DNA of 64,000 nucleotides, taken from positions 4,096,501-4,160,500 of the forward strand of contig JAYKKM010000196.1 of the NCBI GenBank assembly GCA_035772405.1, read 5' to 3'. The notes under the pieces were generated by a model. That model was not told the origin of the DNA, did no database searches, and was given only the letters and a program-made list of their open reading frames with translations. Origin of the DNA: Chrysogorgia sp. JL179-B06 (Eukaryota > Cnidaria > Anthozoa > Scleralcyonacea > Chrysogorgiidae). The stretch's first letter is position 1; every line of letters starts with the position of its first letter. Made by a program: the position numbers and the translations under genes. Below are positions 1-13,300 of this stretch, piece by piece.

Positions 1-24
1 TGATATTTTCATCGGAGAACCACT
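1..24. mobile_element. Right end of a TTAA foldback element
   Basis: ATCGGAGAACCACT followed by TTAA is the same terminus as the element ending at 28326. The rest of this copy lies before the window. Confidence 0.6.
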
Positions 25-151
25 TTAAATAACATGCACCAGGATAAGAAATCAGCCTGATTAGTCGCAGTGTGTAAACATAGCCTTTAGCAATGTCAAC
101 AATAGAGAAGTCATACACGCGACTATATTCGCTTAATCGAAATCCAGCTTT

Positions 152-300
152 AAGCCGGTTTTCCACTCGTGGAATTTTCCGCGCGGGGCGACATTTTTCC
201 TTTGTCTCGTTTCATTAGTTCCGCGCGAGAGCTCCCAAGAGAACTGACAGAAAAATGTCCCTCCGCGCGGAAAATTCCGCCTAGTGGAAAATCGGCTTTA
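152..300. mobile_element. Short foldback MITE
   Basis: The left arm (AAGCCGGTTTTCCACTCGTG...) pairs with the right arm at about 245-300 over about 55 bases, joined by a short loop. The arms contain TTTTCCGCGCGG. No coding sequence is present. Confidence 0.6.
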
Positions 301-450
301 GAAGGTAAAAACTTCTAGGGGAACTTGCCAGGATGGCGAATATCAGAGATGTGCCAGGCGACATGCGCAGGGATATAGACATCAGCGTTGCCGACGCCAA
401 GTTGAACTTGGTCAGTGAGCTCAATATATAACTTCATGTTCTGGGCGTAA

Positions 451-966
451 GGTGAAGCAAATATGGCGGACATGGAGGCCGATTTTGTACGTCAGTTTTA
501 GTCCCCTACGCGGTCTTCAACATCGGTTCCAGGCCTTTTCACGACATTGTACTTTAGGTTTTGTTTGGTTGGGTTACGAATCATTTACGAGAATGAAAGA
601 AGTCCTCTAACGAAGTGAAACTCCGACAAACATTCAGTAACTGAGCACTTAAAAAGGATTTAGTAATGTTCTGTGATCTGCTAGTGACAATAGGGGGAAA
701 ACTGTAAAAAGAAATCATCGTTAACCGTTTTTTTCTCAAGAATGTTTTGAGGGCTTCTTTCGTCATGTTGTGTTAATTCTGCAATTTGTTTCCATAAAAT
801 GCTAAATTTGAAATTATTGGTACAATCCTACCTCTTTATATTATGTTTTCCGTACGTTTTCAAAATGAATATATAGTTGAGAAAAATAGAAAAGTTGCGT
901 GGGACCGCGTAGGGGACTGAAACGACGTACAAAATCACCTCCATATCCGCCATGTTTGGCTTCACG
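451..966. mobile_element. Foldback MITE with GTGAAGC termini
   Basis: About 62 bases at 451-515 are repeated inverted at 900-966, including ATGGCGGACATGGAGG and GTCCCCTACGCGGTC. The interior is AT-rich and non-coding. Confidence 0.6.
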
Positions 967-1196
967 TTTCCCCCGGACAAAGACTAGAACATAGTCTTCC
1001 ACTCCAATTATATATAGAGCTCATTGGACTTGATTGATACATATTCTGTGTCTTACAGCACTCTGTGAACATTCTAAATAAGACGCTACCGCACTCAATA
1101 TTAGATACAGAAAAACAGACAGATCCTCCATCTCCACCCTTGCTATTTCTTCCGCAAGTCTTACTGCTTGTTACTGACACATATTTCTTTGGTAAG

Positions 1197-1340
1197 GTCG
1201 ACGAAACATCGGGATACAAAACCAAGACTATTTTATGTATGGCGATTCACAACAGTAATGCAGAAATACTCGGTGTTGTTCAACTGTTAAACAAGATGGA
1301 TAACACACCTTTTAATGCAAACGATGAAAACTTGTTTGAG
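1197..1340 (+). CDS. PDE exon: end of GAF domain (48 codons)
   Basis: This exon encodes [17 protein letters not shown] through NANDENLFE, the conserved C-terminal half of a PDE GAF-B domain (the segment holding the xILCMPI and GVxQLxNK motifs). The acceptor is TTTCTTTGGTAAG and the donor is GAG|GTAAATG. It starts and ends in phase 0. The open frame continues both ways past the splice sites, but those extensions have no GAF similarity and are read as intron. The preceding exon is outside the window. Confidence 0.9.
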
Positions 1341-4300
1341 GTAAATGGTGAAAAGAGTTATAAAGAAAAGTATTCGGGTCCGCTGGTACACAAATCAAGT
1401 TTTCAGTATTCGGACGTCTCAGAGCCAAAGTCATGTAATAATGTAGCGTATTTTTCGGCTCAGAATGTTGCTTCAGAGATTAGATTGTTTTGATTGTCGA
1501 CTGTCCATACCTTGGTCATACCCACATTTTGACTTCACGCTTTTTTAAAGTGCCTATACAGCATTTTCAGTTTTTAGTTCTTATGAAATGAAAAAATCCA
1601 GTTTCCATAATGTCTTTCCTTCGAAAGTAGATTTTGAATAATGAAAAAATCTGTTTAAATTTTTTCTTTATCGTTCACCATTGTCTAGTTATAAGCATTT
1701 GAAATTTTAGCGTGATGACGTCACAAGGTGGACATATTAAAGTCTTGATATTTTGTGAAGTGTTTTCACGAGAACTACAAAACTTAATAGTATTTCAACT
1801 ACCACAATAAACTATGTGATAAACTACTTTTTGTGGTTACCATGGTAATATATTAGGCTCCAGGCCCCTGAAAGGAGTAAAGAAAAACTTTCTCTAGTTT
1901 TAGTATGAGGCATTGTTTAGACAAACACTGTCATTTCTCGTATTTAGGACGTCATGCCAAATACATAACCAGAACAAAGCCGACAGCAGGTATCCAGAAA
2001 ACAAGAAAATTACATTTTATAAAATAAGGATAGAAGGGTCTGGAACCTAGTATGTTTCCATGGTAACTAAACAAACATCGGCAATGAGTCGAGCACTTGA
2101 ATGTCAACATTGCTGCCATGTTTCGTCTTTGTGCAAGTCATACTTTATGAAATATCAATACTTTAATATTTCTCAGGTATAGCGGGTCCACCTTGTGACG
2201 TCATCACGCTAAAATTTCAAATGCTTATAACTAGACAACAGTGAATGTTAAAGAAAAAATTTAAACAGATAATCTTCGTTATTCAAAACCTACTTTCAAA
2301 GGAAATACATTGTGGAATATCGATTTTTTTCATTTCATAGGCACTTTAAGTCAAACAACATTCTGTCAAATCCAAAAGTCCTGTATATCATCAAAAGTAT
2401 CCACTGAAATTACTTGGAACTTTGCATGTTCATACATACCACTAAACAAAAGAGCATGAATCAAGTAATATTGTCACCATTGGTTCCCAAGCCTGTTCGT
2501 TCCGGAAGCAAAATTATTTGTTTTTTCTAATGTGTAGATCATTTTGATATTGGAGAATTTCGGAGAACGTTTTCACAAAATTTATCAATACAGGACCCAA
2601 GTTTGAAATTGCCAATGTTGCTTACTATAGCAAAAAACAAAATATTCTACTATGGAACTAAGAGGCCTGGGAACTAATCTGTTATCCCCTCGCCCGGCGC
2701 GAAGCGCCGGCCGAAGGCCTGAGGGCGAGGGTGCTAATATCGACCGGCGTTTAGTCCCTTATGCCGTTCCTAGATCTAGGATCTGTTTATAGGTATATAT
2801 ATATGATCAACCGTCCTCATGCGCGGGATCGGAAAATGTGGCACTGGTAACTAGATACTCAGATTAAATTGAACCGTCACAAGAGACATAGTTTTTTGAG
2901 GAAATAGAAATCCGAGTCCGAGTATGTATTTTGACTCGCTAATTCCAAATCTGTTTTCAGAATTGAAAACGGTTATATATTGATCGAGATTATCATAGCC
3001 GACCAAGCCCGGACTAATTTCTAAGTACATAAACAATATAGTAGACACATATGTTATGTATTTTGACTCGCTAATTCCAAATCTGTTTTCAGAATTGAAA
3101 ACGGTTATATATTGATCGAGATAATCATAGCCGACAAAGCCGACTAACTTTCTAAGTACATAAACCATTTTTACGAAGGGTATTCACGTTCTCGTAATAT
3201 AGTAGACACATATGTGATGTATTTTGACTCGCTAATTCCAAATCTGTTTTCAGAATTGAAAACGGTTAAATATTGATCGAGATAACGTTCAAAATAATAT
3301 ACGATAAAGTGACCAGTTTATAATCGACTAATTTCTAAGTACATAAACCGTTTTTACGAAGGGTACTCACGTTCTCGTAATATAGTAAACGCGTATGTTA
3401 TTTATGTTGACTCGCTAATTCCAAATCTGTTTTCAGAGTTTAAATCGGTTAAATATTGGCCGAGATAACGTTCAAACATTTCTTCGACGAAACGGGCTTT
3501 TGGAAATTGTGAATTTTTGCAAAACAGAAATACACGGCCACGGCGTGCGAGGTCTGGGCACCATGGATGGAGAAATTCCGTGGGGGGGGGGGGGGGGGGT
3601 AGAAAAGGCGGGCGAGGGGATTATTGCGAATTCGTATTTCTAGTATAACACTATAATTCACTATAACTTGATTCATGCTCTTTGGTTTAGTGGTATGTAT
3701 CAACATGCAAAGTTCCAAGTAATTACAGTGGATACTTTTGACAGAATGTTGTTTGACTTAAAGTGCCTATGAAACGAACATTAAGTCTGTTTTATTTGAA
3801 AGAACTTTTAAAATAATGAAGAATATTAATTTACAGCTATCTCATATTTCACTTGGTTCTTGAGATATTTAGACTTATGTGATATTCAAATGAGATAACC
3901 TATGACGTCAAAGGTTTGCAATACATTTTAACATATTGAAAATCGTGTATATCTTTAAGATTATTAAACGAAATCACTTGAAACTTTGCATGTGGATACA
4001 GACAACTAAACTGGAGAACATCATTCTAGTTTTATGGTCGCCATGGTAACAAATTAGTTTTCAGACATCTTGATTTCTAAAATAAAATGATTTGTTTTCT
4101 CTTCCGTCCCAAACATTTGCGGGTTGGTACTGGTTTAGCAGATTTTTACGGACTTAACCAATTCTAAACTGAAGTTTAAATTTGGTGCAACACATAGCTA
4201 TGTCAGAAAACAAAGATTTTTGACAAAGAGACTTAGAGGTCTGGGAACTATATTATTACTATTGCAACATTGAAACTTGAACGATGTTGTTCAGTTTAGT

Positions 4301-7300
4301 AGTTTGTATCCACATGCAAAGTTTCAAGTGATTTCGTTTAATAATCTTAAAGATATACACGATTTTCCAATATGTTAAAATGTATTGCAAACCCTTTGAC
4401 GTCATAGGTTATCTCATTTGAATATCACATAAGTCTAAATATCTCGAGAACCAAGTGAAATATGAGAGAGCTGTAAATTAATATTCTTCATTATTTTAAA
4501 AGTTCTTTCAAATAAAACAAACTTAATTTTCGTTTCATAGGCACTTTAAATGACGTCGCCATCTACCTCATTAGCATATCACAAAAAGAGAAATATCTTG
4601 GAAACGAATGGACCAATTCAAAAACTGTAAAAGAACTTATCAACTAGTTTTTCGTCCTCTGTTTGCAAAACTAATAACTGAAAAGGCTGTATAGGCACTT
4701 TAAAGGAATTAAACATTTTCTTGTGTGAAAGTGCGACTTCTGAAAGTTCATCTTATTATATTCAAGCGACTAGCGACTTGTCCACCAAATTACTTCCTTC
4801 TTACACAAGTTAATTACTTTATCTAATGATTAAGGACGAGCGTCATTAGTTTAGTAATCCCGAGCTAGCTTACTTTCTCTTTTAATATTTCCGTTTAGGC
4901 GTTTGCGATTTTCTGTGGAATGGCCATACATAACACATCGGTGTACGAAGACGTTCAAAAAGCCATGGCGAAACAGGGGGTGGCTTTTGAGGTAATTTAC
5001 TAAGCTGAAGATGTTTTTAAATTCACCATGATGCACTGCGTTAGCTTGTCTGTTATGCCTCATCAAACTCAATCTGACAGCCTTGCCTTCACTTTACTTT
5101 AACGGGAAACGATTTGCCACGGGTGTAGAGGGAGTCCGAATCCGCGGTACTACAGCGGTTTAACACAAACATGTTGATGAATATTAAATCACGCTCGCCA
5201 CAATCTCACCCTCTGAGGGTTTGAATTGAAAAGGGTTAGTATTAGGGTTAATATTAGGGTTAATATTAGGGTTAGTATTAGGGGTAGATAGTAACTTTGG
5301 TTTGATTATGACTTTGCAATAAAGTCGAAATCTAATTACCACCAAAATTATATTTTGTCTTGTCTTGTTTTTAACTTGAATATCAAGTCTTAAGGTGACA
5401 TTTTTCGGTTTATGTTTTTATCTTTTATTTCTTCAAATTGTCGGCTGGTCATGGTTATTAGGGGTAGTATTAGGGTGTAAGTATTAATTAGCTATTTAAT
5501 GTTGATACGACTACCTCCTAGAGGATGCGATTTAATATTCTTCAACATTTTTGTGTTAAACCGCTGTGGTACCGCGGATTCGGCCTCCATCTAACAGTGT
5601 ACACTCGTCGTGATACTAGAGAGTCACGTATTCGATAAGATCTCTGTTATGCCTCATCAAACTCAATCTGACAGCCTTTTCAGTACACTCGTCGTGATAC
5701 TACAGAGTCACGTATTCGATAAGATCTCTGTTATGCCTCATCAAACTCAATCTGACAGCCTTTTCAGTACACTCGTCGTGATACTAGAGAGTCACGTATT
5801 CGATAAGATCTCTGTTATGCCTCATCAAACTCAATCTGACAGCCTTTTCAGTACACTCGTCGTGATACTACAGAGTCACGTATTCGATAAGATCTCTGTT
5901 ATGCCTCATCAAACTCAATCTGACAGCCTTTTCAGTACACTCGTCGTGATACTACAGAGTCACGTATTCGATAAGATCTCTGTTATGCCTCATCAAACTC
6001 AATCTGACAGCCTTTTCAGTACACTCGTCGTGATACTACAGAGTCACGTATTCGATAAGGTCTTTGATCTTATATCCAAACATTTTCCTTCACCATAAAT
6101 CCTTAGAACATGCAGTTTTACTCGAGTGAAATGTCAAATATTACTTTTTTCTATAATCTATATTTGTTATATACTGTATACCGAGAGTTTCGCTATATGT
6201 AAACAGTAAAGGTTGATTTAATTATTCTTGTTTATACTTTGCCGCCTGCCCTAAAGATCGGAAAATTCGACTCGTTTTCACTTTCGGCCGTTTGATAGTT
6301 TGATATTTGTTTTTACTATTTCCAAAATCAACTTAAAATAATTTTATTCATCACATTGGCAAGACGTTGTTCGAATGGAAGAAATTTCTATGAATTTCAT
6401 GGCAGAAACGTTCCGAACTAATAATAATGTAATAATGTTTACTATTTATATAGCGCAAATTAGCATGTGTATATGATCAAATCGACAATTTATCCTAGTA
6501 CCCAGTACCCCAATCAATTAACCTTAGCTATTTATTTTTACAGTTTTTATCATCATTAGTTTTCCTAACTATTTATCCTAACCCGCCCTGTCAACTTCCT
6601 TGTGTGAGGAAACTGGAGAACCCGGAGAAAACCCACGACTTTCGGCAGAGTGTTGACCAACTCTTTCCACGTGCGATCAAATGTCCGAGCGCAGCATTCG
6701 AACTCTTGACAGAGGTGGGAGGCAGTGACACTGACCACTAGACCACCGAAGCCCCTAGCTATTAAACCTCTCGCCCGATGAGGGTCGTAGCTAATGACCT
6801 CTTTTTATGGTATTCCGTTGTAATACCACGGTTTGCCGAAATTTCTGCCGAAGTTTCCCCGTTGATCAGGCTTTGAGATGCTTTGAGTGTATTGACGTCA
6901 AACCAGGTCGTATTAGAACTAATATGATACCGGTGTGACGTCAGGTATAGAGGTTGTAATTGTATTAGTGGAACTGAGTTTTAATGACGTATATCAGTTG
7001 TTAATGGGACCTATACGAACAAACGAAATTCAGGCAAACATGGAATTAATAAGCTTCTACTATGATACCTATTACCTGAGTTAAGTCGTCAAAAGCCGCA
7101 AAATAAGCAACAGTTTCCTGCCGTCCAGCGTTTGAACGAACCTTTGCTTCACATATCGCATTCTTGTCAGTTTAAAAAGTACTTCGCTATAGTCACGTAC
7201 AAAACAGCTCTTTGAAACAAACAACTTCCTAGTGAAATCGTCAAAAGAATAAAAGATGAAATACGAAGGGATGAATATAATTATGTTTCAATAACATTAA

Positions 7301-10300
7301 AGTGCTTGTAATCCCAATTGTTTTATTTATATTATTTATAAACATTCTATATAAGGCAAATAGTTGAAGAGTGAAATATTTCTTTGATTTAATCTTTCCT
7401 TTTATACTTTATACATATTTATGTTTTTAAAATGCTAATCATGAGTGTGACGTCAACCCAAGAATTTGGCTTTCTTCCCTACCTTTCATGTAATAAACTG
7501 TTTGAGCATTTTAGTGAAAAAGTTGATACAATCTCTAGTATAACGTTCAAGTATACCATCAACGTTTGAATTAGGTCAAATTTCTCTAACAGTAGAATAT
7601 TGTATCCGAAACGATGACTGGATTGACGTCGCTGTCATTAGCATTTCGGAAAAATAAAGCTTTATAGCACATCAACGCAAAGCTTATAATTGAAATTATA
7701 AAACATATTGGCATTCAACTATTCACTTTATAATATTAGAGAGGATTTAATATTGTCAAATACATATATGGAAAAAGTGACTGCCCCCAACCGGGAATCG
7801 AACCCTGGTCTCCGAATCAACGTTTCGGCGCTCTAACCTTTGAGCTATTGAGACACGGTCAGAACAGTCAGTGATTTCTCCATATACATATTAAATTCGC
7901 TGCTTTCACTCGACACCAACAGGCAGACATCGCATCTAACCATAACGTGGAGCAAGGCCTCTCGAGCGCACTTCCCAAAGTAGCTTGTTGATTGTATATA
8001 CATTATACACTTTGTATATACACTTTGCACCTGAAGAGCAACAAGCGAAAACGTTAGTGCAATAAAGTTTTTAAAAATGAGTGGTTAATCTACTTCTTAT
8101 TTCAGCTCCAACGTTTGCCAACCAATAAATTAAAAATTAAAAAAAAAGAAGAGGTGCCGTCAAGTCCGTTCTGCGCATGTGCGATATTTCAAGCGTGAGG
8201 GCCTCCAGATGTAACTGACAAACTTTAACGGAATAGATTTGCGTCAGTTCGGAAGCGAGTATTTGTTAAAGGTAGCGAAGGCGCGAGTGTTAGTTTGATA
8301 TATTATCAACATTTAGGAACGAACAGCTTCTTATAACACGCTTTTTAGGCGGAAAAGCTCAAGCGTGGGAAACAAATCCGCAATACTTCATGTTCAATGT
8401 TTATATAATGCAATGTAAACAAACGATGTAAATTTTTATATTAATCTAAAACAATGAAAGGTTGGTGTACTTGATGTGTAGGATGTCTAACGTTTTTAGC
8501 GAAGGCCCTTCGTAGGACCTTCTACACGCACTATTTCGACAGTACACCAACCTCTTTTAAACGATTTGTATTTCAGCACTGACTACGCAGCACAACACTT
8601 TTATTAACCTAGTTTATTAAACTAAATTTACTATGACTCGTACACACTTCATATGAATCGCATTTTTAATTTTCTTTCGTTGTTATTGCTGTTGATATTC
8701 TCAGATATTTCTCTCTCTAGATTTTATCATATCACGCCACTGCATCCCCTGAAGAAGTCGACAAATTAAAGGTGATTATTTTTTATTATATATTTTTTGT
8801 TTACTTGTTTGTTTGTTTGTTTGTTTGTTTGTTTGTTTGTTTGTTTGTTTGTTTGTTTGTTTGTTTGATTGTTTGATTGTTTGATTGTTTCTTTGGTTTC
8901 TTTGGTTTCTTTGGTTTGTTTGCTTGTTTGCTTGTTTGCTTGTTTGCTTGTTTGCTTGTTTGCTTGTTTGCTTGTTTGTTTGTTTGTTTGTTTGTTTGTT
9001 TGTTTGTTTGTTTGCTTGTTTGCTTGTTTGCTTGTTTGTTTGTTTGCTTGTTTGCTTGCTTGCTTGCTTGTTTGCTTGTTTTCTTGCTTGTTTGTTTGTT
9101 TGTTTGTTTGTTTGTTTGTTTGTTTGCTTGTTTGCTTGTTTGCTTGTTTGCTTGTTTGCTTGTTTGTTTGCTTGTTTGTTTGCTTGCTTGTTTGTTTGCT
9201 TGTTTGCTTGTTTGTTTGCTTGTTTGTTTGCTTGTTTGCTTGTTTGCTTGTTTGCTTGTTTGTTTGTTTGTTTGTTTGTTTGTTTGTTTGTTTGTTTGTT
9301 TGTTTGTTTGTTTGTTTGTTTGTTTGTTTGCTGTTACTCATAGACATTTCCTGAATTTGCTTCAATGCTTACGAAACATTAGTTTCAGGTCGTGGCTGCA
9401 GGTAATGCATTACTGTAATTATCTTTCATATATCTAACCTTATATGTTATATATTTTGCACGTTTCTAATACATTTAGTTGGTGTTTCTGGTAATCAAAT
9501 ATCTGACTATCTAGAACGTAAAACAATCCCGATTTACGAGTAAAGCTAATTTTATTAAATCAAGAAACAAATTTACCTCTTGGATAAACACATTTCACTT
9601 TGTATTTGGATCTTTGCAGGGTATGAAAAGTTCACCATTAATTTCAAGGAGTTTGTTGGATTTTGGCTTTGATGATGATACTCTAGATGAGCTGAGTACT
9701 TGTCATGCAACATTAAAGATGTTTTATGAACTAAAACTCCATTCTCGCTTTGATATAGATGAAGATGTAAGTGTAATATTTTCGTGAAGACTTAGTCTCT
9801 AAACTGTGTTCTGCTGATTTGCGTTTTTAGCCCTGCAAAGCCATCTTAAACCAGAATACAACATTAGACATTGAGCATACTATTTTAATAAATACAAAAT
9901 TAAATAGTAAATGTCATAGAAGCAAACTGCATTCAAATATAGTGGCCAACAAAAGGATTAGAGTTAGGGTGTGAGCATGTACGTTAAGGTCTTGAGGATT
10001 ATTCTTTCTATAATCTGTATTTTCATTGTTTTTCTTCCCAAATGTATATTTTATCTCTGTATAGTTGCTTTAATTTTCCAATCTTAAAATATCCACGTCC
10101 TATATACCGTTTAGTAATTTCTGAAATATTACGCAACTGCCTCCTAGTAGTTTAATACAAAGATAGGGATATGTAGTACGTATTCCTTATAAGAAAGTAC
10201 AAATGCATTGGACTGACGAGAAAATACATTGTAGTTACCAGGGACGAGCGGTAGGTTTCAAGATGGCCGCCACCCCATACTTACTACAGTCAAACCTGTA

Positions 10301-13300
10301 TTAAGCGGCCCTGTATTAAGTGGCCCTGTATTAAGCGGTCACCCTCTATTAAGCGGTCAGCTGACAAAGTCCCTAAATTCGCCCCAGTTTATTACTGTAA
10401 ACGCGACCTATATTAAGCGGTCATTTCTATTAAGCAGACATTTCTATTAAGCAGACGCGATCACCCTTTACAAGCCCCAATGTCTTTTCATTGTCTTTAA
10501 CCTGTATTAAACAGTCACTTTCTAAACACGAAACTTAACACTGATATACAATATCTTTTCACAGCTCGTTATGATTGGTCTCCGTCCTGTTGCACGTCAA
10601 ACTGTTCTTTCATCAGCTTCTCTTTACCAAATACATTATAAACTGTCTCCTTCAAAGCGATATTCGCAAGAGACTTCTAGACCATATCCTCCACCTCTGT
10701 TAACACGTTTTCCCGTTAGAGTTCAACCTGTATTAAGCGGTCAGCTGGCTATTCCCCCAGGATGACCGCTTAATACAGGTTTGACTGTAACCCTAATATC
10801 AACGGCTTAATACTAACATAAACCTTAATAGAAAAAATATATGAGCCGTTATCAGGTTTAAACATAATGATATATAAAACAAGCGTTCACTGATATAAGT
10901 TTTTATTGGTACGAGCTTTCGGCTGTCAGACTACAGCCTTCAACGGGTTAAGAAAAATATGGAAATCAACACCTATATATATATAATCTACACCTATATA
11001 TATTTTCTGCTTGTATATATATATAGGTGTAGATTTCCATATTTTTCTTAACCCGTTGAAGGCTGTAGTCTGACAGCCGAAAGCTCGTACCAATAAAAAC
11101 TTATATCAGTGAACGCTTGTTTTATATATCATAAACCTTAATATTGGACATCATCTTGGTTTGTTCGTTCGTGCAATATATTTGCGCTTCCTTATATAGA
11201 ATATATACTAAAATACATATGAATACAAATGCTGCAATCTGATTGGCTACGCTACAGGTACTTTCTATCTAATTAACAATTAGACAACGAGCCAGCTAGG
11301 AAAATGGCTGGCCGTCGTTTGTTGTTTTCAATCGAAATTAAAACGCATTTAGAATTGCTTTTATGGTCGTTTATAAGAAAGTTTATAGTTAAGAACTTTA
11401 TTAGAAGAATATTTACTAAAAGGCGTTTCGGTAAATTGGCTGGCTTATTGTCTAATTGTTAAATAGAACAGCTCGACGTCTCTTACCACATGCAAGTGAT
11501 TAAAATAATCAATTAAGAAAATTGGCGCGTGGATGACATTTCTCACATAACGCCGCCGAAGAAGCCGACTCTTCCAGCATGTCTGTGAACTTGAACCAAG
11601 GTTAGGGATGGTTTTGGTTTGAAAGCCGGTCTTATTGCCAGAATCAGATTACTATAGGAAACAGGCTTTGGAAAAACTATTAACATTTCAGACATTGGTC
11701 ACCATAACCAGCCATATAGTATATAGTTTCATCAAATAAGCCGAAGTTGTGAAACCTAATAACCAAGGCCATGTTACGTGTGAAAAGTTTCCTTGCAGCT
11801 CGCGACGCATTTTTCTGAAAAAAAGTTTAAAAAAGCTTTCTGTGGGATGTCAGACGGTCGCAAGCTAGTTGTTTTGCGACTTGCAATTATTTCTTTATCT
11901 TCCTCGCAAAATGATTACGCATGGAGCACCCCTCTGACAATGGCGTACTGTGATTGCTTCCGAAAATTGCCAGACAAGTAGCAGTGGGTAGCCTCCTCCG
12001 CAGGCAACTCTGTGGCTTATTTTTTCCGAGTCGGATAGCTTCCAAGGGTATTTTGGCCGAGCCAGAGAAATTAACAATCCCTTCACAATCCCTATACTTC
12101 CCTGCAATCTCAACCAAACCATTGCTCGCACAGCCTTGGAAGCTATTTGACTAGGAAAAAAGAATTGTCTGCGGAGGAGGCTATAGTGGGGGTGTTAAGA
12201 TACGTTTACATACTGCGATTAATCGGGTCGATTTCTTATAAGATAAGATAACTTTAATATTTAAACAGGGTACTCACTGAAAGGTGATTTTCAATGAGGC
12301 CCTAACAATAAAAGAGATATAAAGAATTTACAAGTATAAAAAGTATATGACATTATATCAAATATATAGTGTGTATACCTACATTCCATTCTTTAAATTA
12401 TATTTATAAAAATGAAGTACAAGAGATTTATAATCACATTATAAATTATGTGTATTTTCGTTTAAAAATAGAGACTGTCAGAGTTCCTAATACGTATATT
12501 ACTAGATATGTGAAGTTGGTCGTCCAGGTTGTTGTAGTCTTGAGAAAGACTATTGTTGGTGACTGACGTTTCGACGGCCTCAGCGGCGGTCATCTTCAGA
12601 GTCAAGTAAAGCGTATATATAGGCAAACCTGACAAACACGCTTTACTTGACTCTGAAGATGACCACCGCTGAGGCCGTCGAAACATATTCTTTCTCAAGA
12701 CTAGAACAACCTGGACGATCAACTTCACATATCTAATGATACTCCTAGGTTCAAACCATTTACGTATTATTACTAAATTTATTTCGTTCCATTCCTTGAT
12801 TGCTTGATATGAGAATCTCTGTTTCCCCCCAATTTGTTTTCACTGCTAGTAAATGCATATCATAAATTATATTTAGGTACTGCCTGATTTGATTCCAAAT
12901 CAATTTCAAAATCCGGTAAACCATTAATACATTTAAAAGTAAAGACGGCACGGTTGAATTTCCTTCTTGATGAAAGAGGGCTCATTTAAGGTAGCACCCT
13001 ATGTTTTCTACATAATACATAACTATATTGGACTAAAGTACTTAAGGAAGCCTAGTTTTTTCCCCTTGTCACTTATGTTCACGAAATTCTCCATTAGATT
13101 AATGATATTGCTATGGCAACAACGAATATAAATTTTTTCAGTTTTGATATTTTCATGTTTTCCTTGCCATTTCTCGCGTTTCCTTTAATGAAATTTCTTG
13201 AAACTTCACAGTCTTGTGGGAATTGCTTTGAGAAACATTTTAGTGAAAAATAAATCTAGGGTTGTTCTGATGGTTTTGTCAATATCACCAAATTTAATGT

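Larger units (their letters stand above)
6061..8720. other. Intron without recognised exons
   Basis: Apart from the SINE, the tRNA-like piece and a small inverted repeat at 8458-8555 (GGTTGGTGTACT/AGTACACCAACC), I see only AT-rich non-coding DNA between the PDE exons at 4899 and 8721. Confidence 0.5.

Noticed and set aside
300..430. Possible further upstream PDE exon (frame with NIRDVPGDMRRDIDISVADA)
   Set aside because: It does not match the expected GAF segment before VDETSGYKT and lacks convincing splice sites.
5610..6098. 162-residue repeat protein frame
   Set aside because: It comes from an 84-bp minisatellite in an intron; no start context, splice site or relative supports translation.
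7780..7858. Functional tRNA gene
   Set aside because: Box elements are present but stem pairing is poor; better read as a SINE head or pseudo-tRNA. The same applies at 30100-30175 and 50740-50822.
8766..9437. Long frames on both strands over the TTTG array
   Set aside because: A four-base repeat without stops opens all frames; the products are only Cys/Leu/Phe/Val or Asn/Lys/Gln/Thr strings.
10571..10765. 64-codon frame
   Set aside because: It lies wholly inside the TA-flanked MITE and ends in its terminal repeat.
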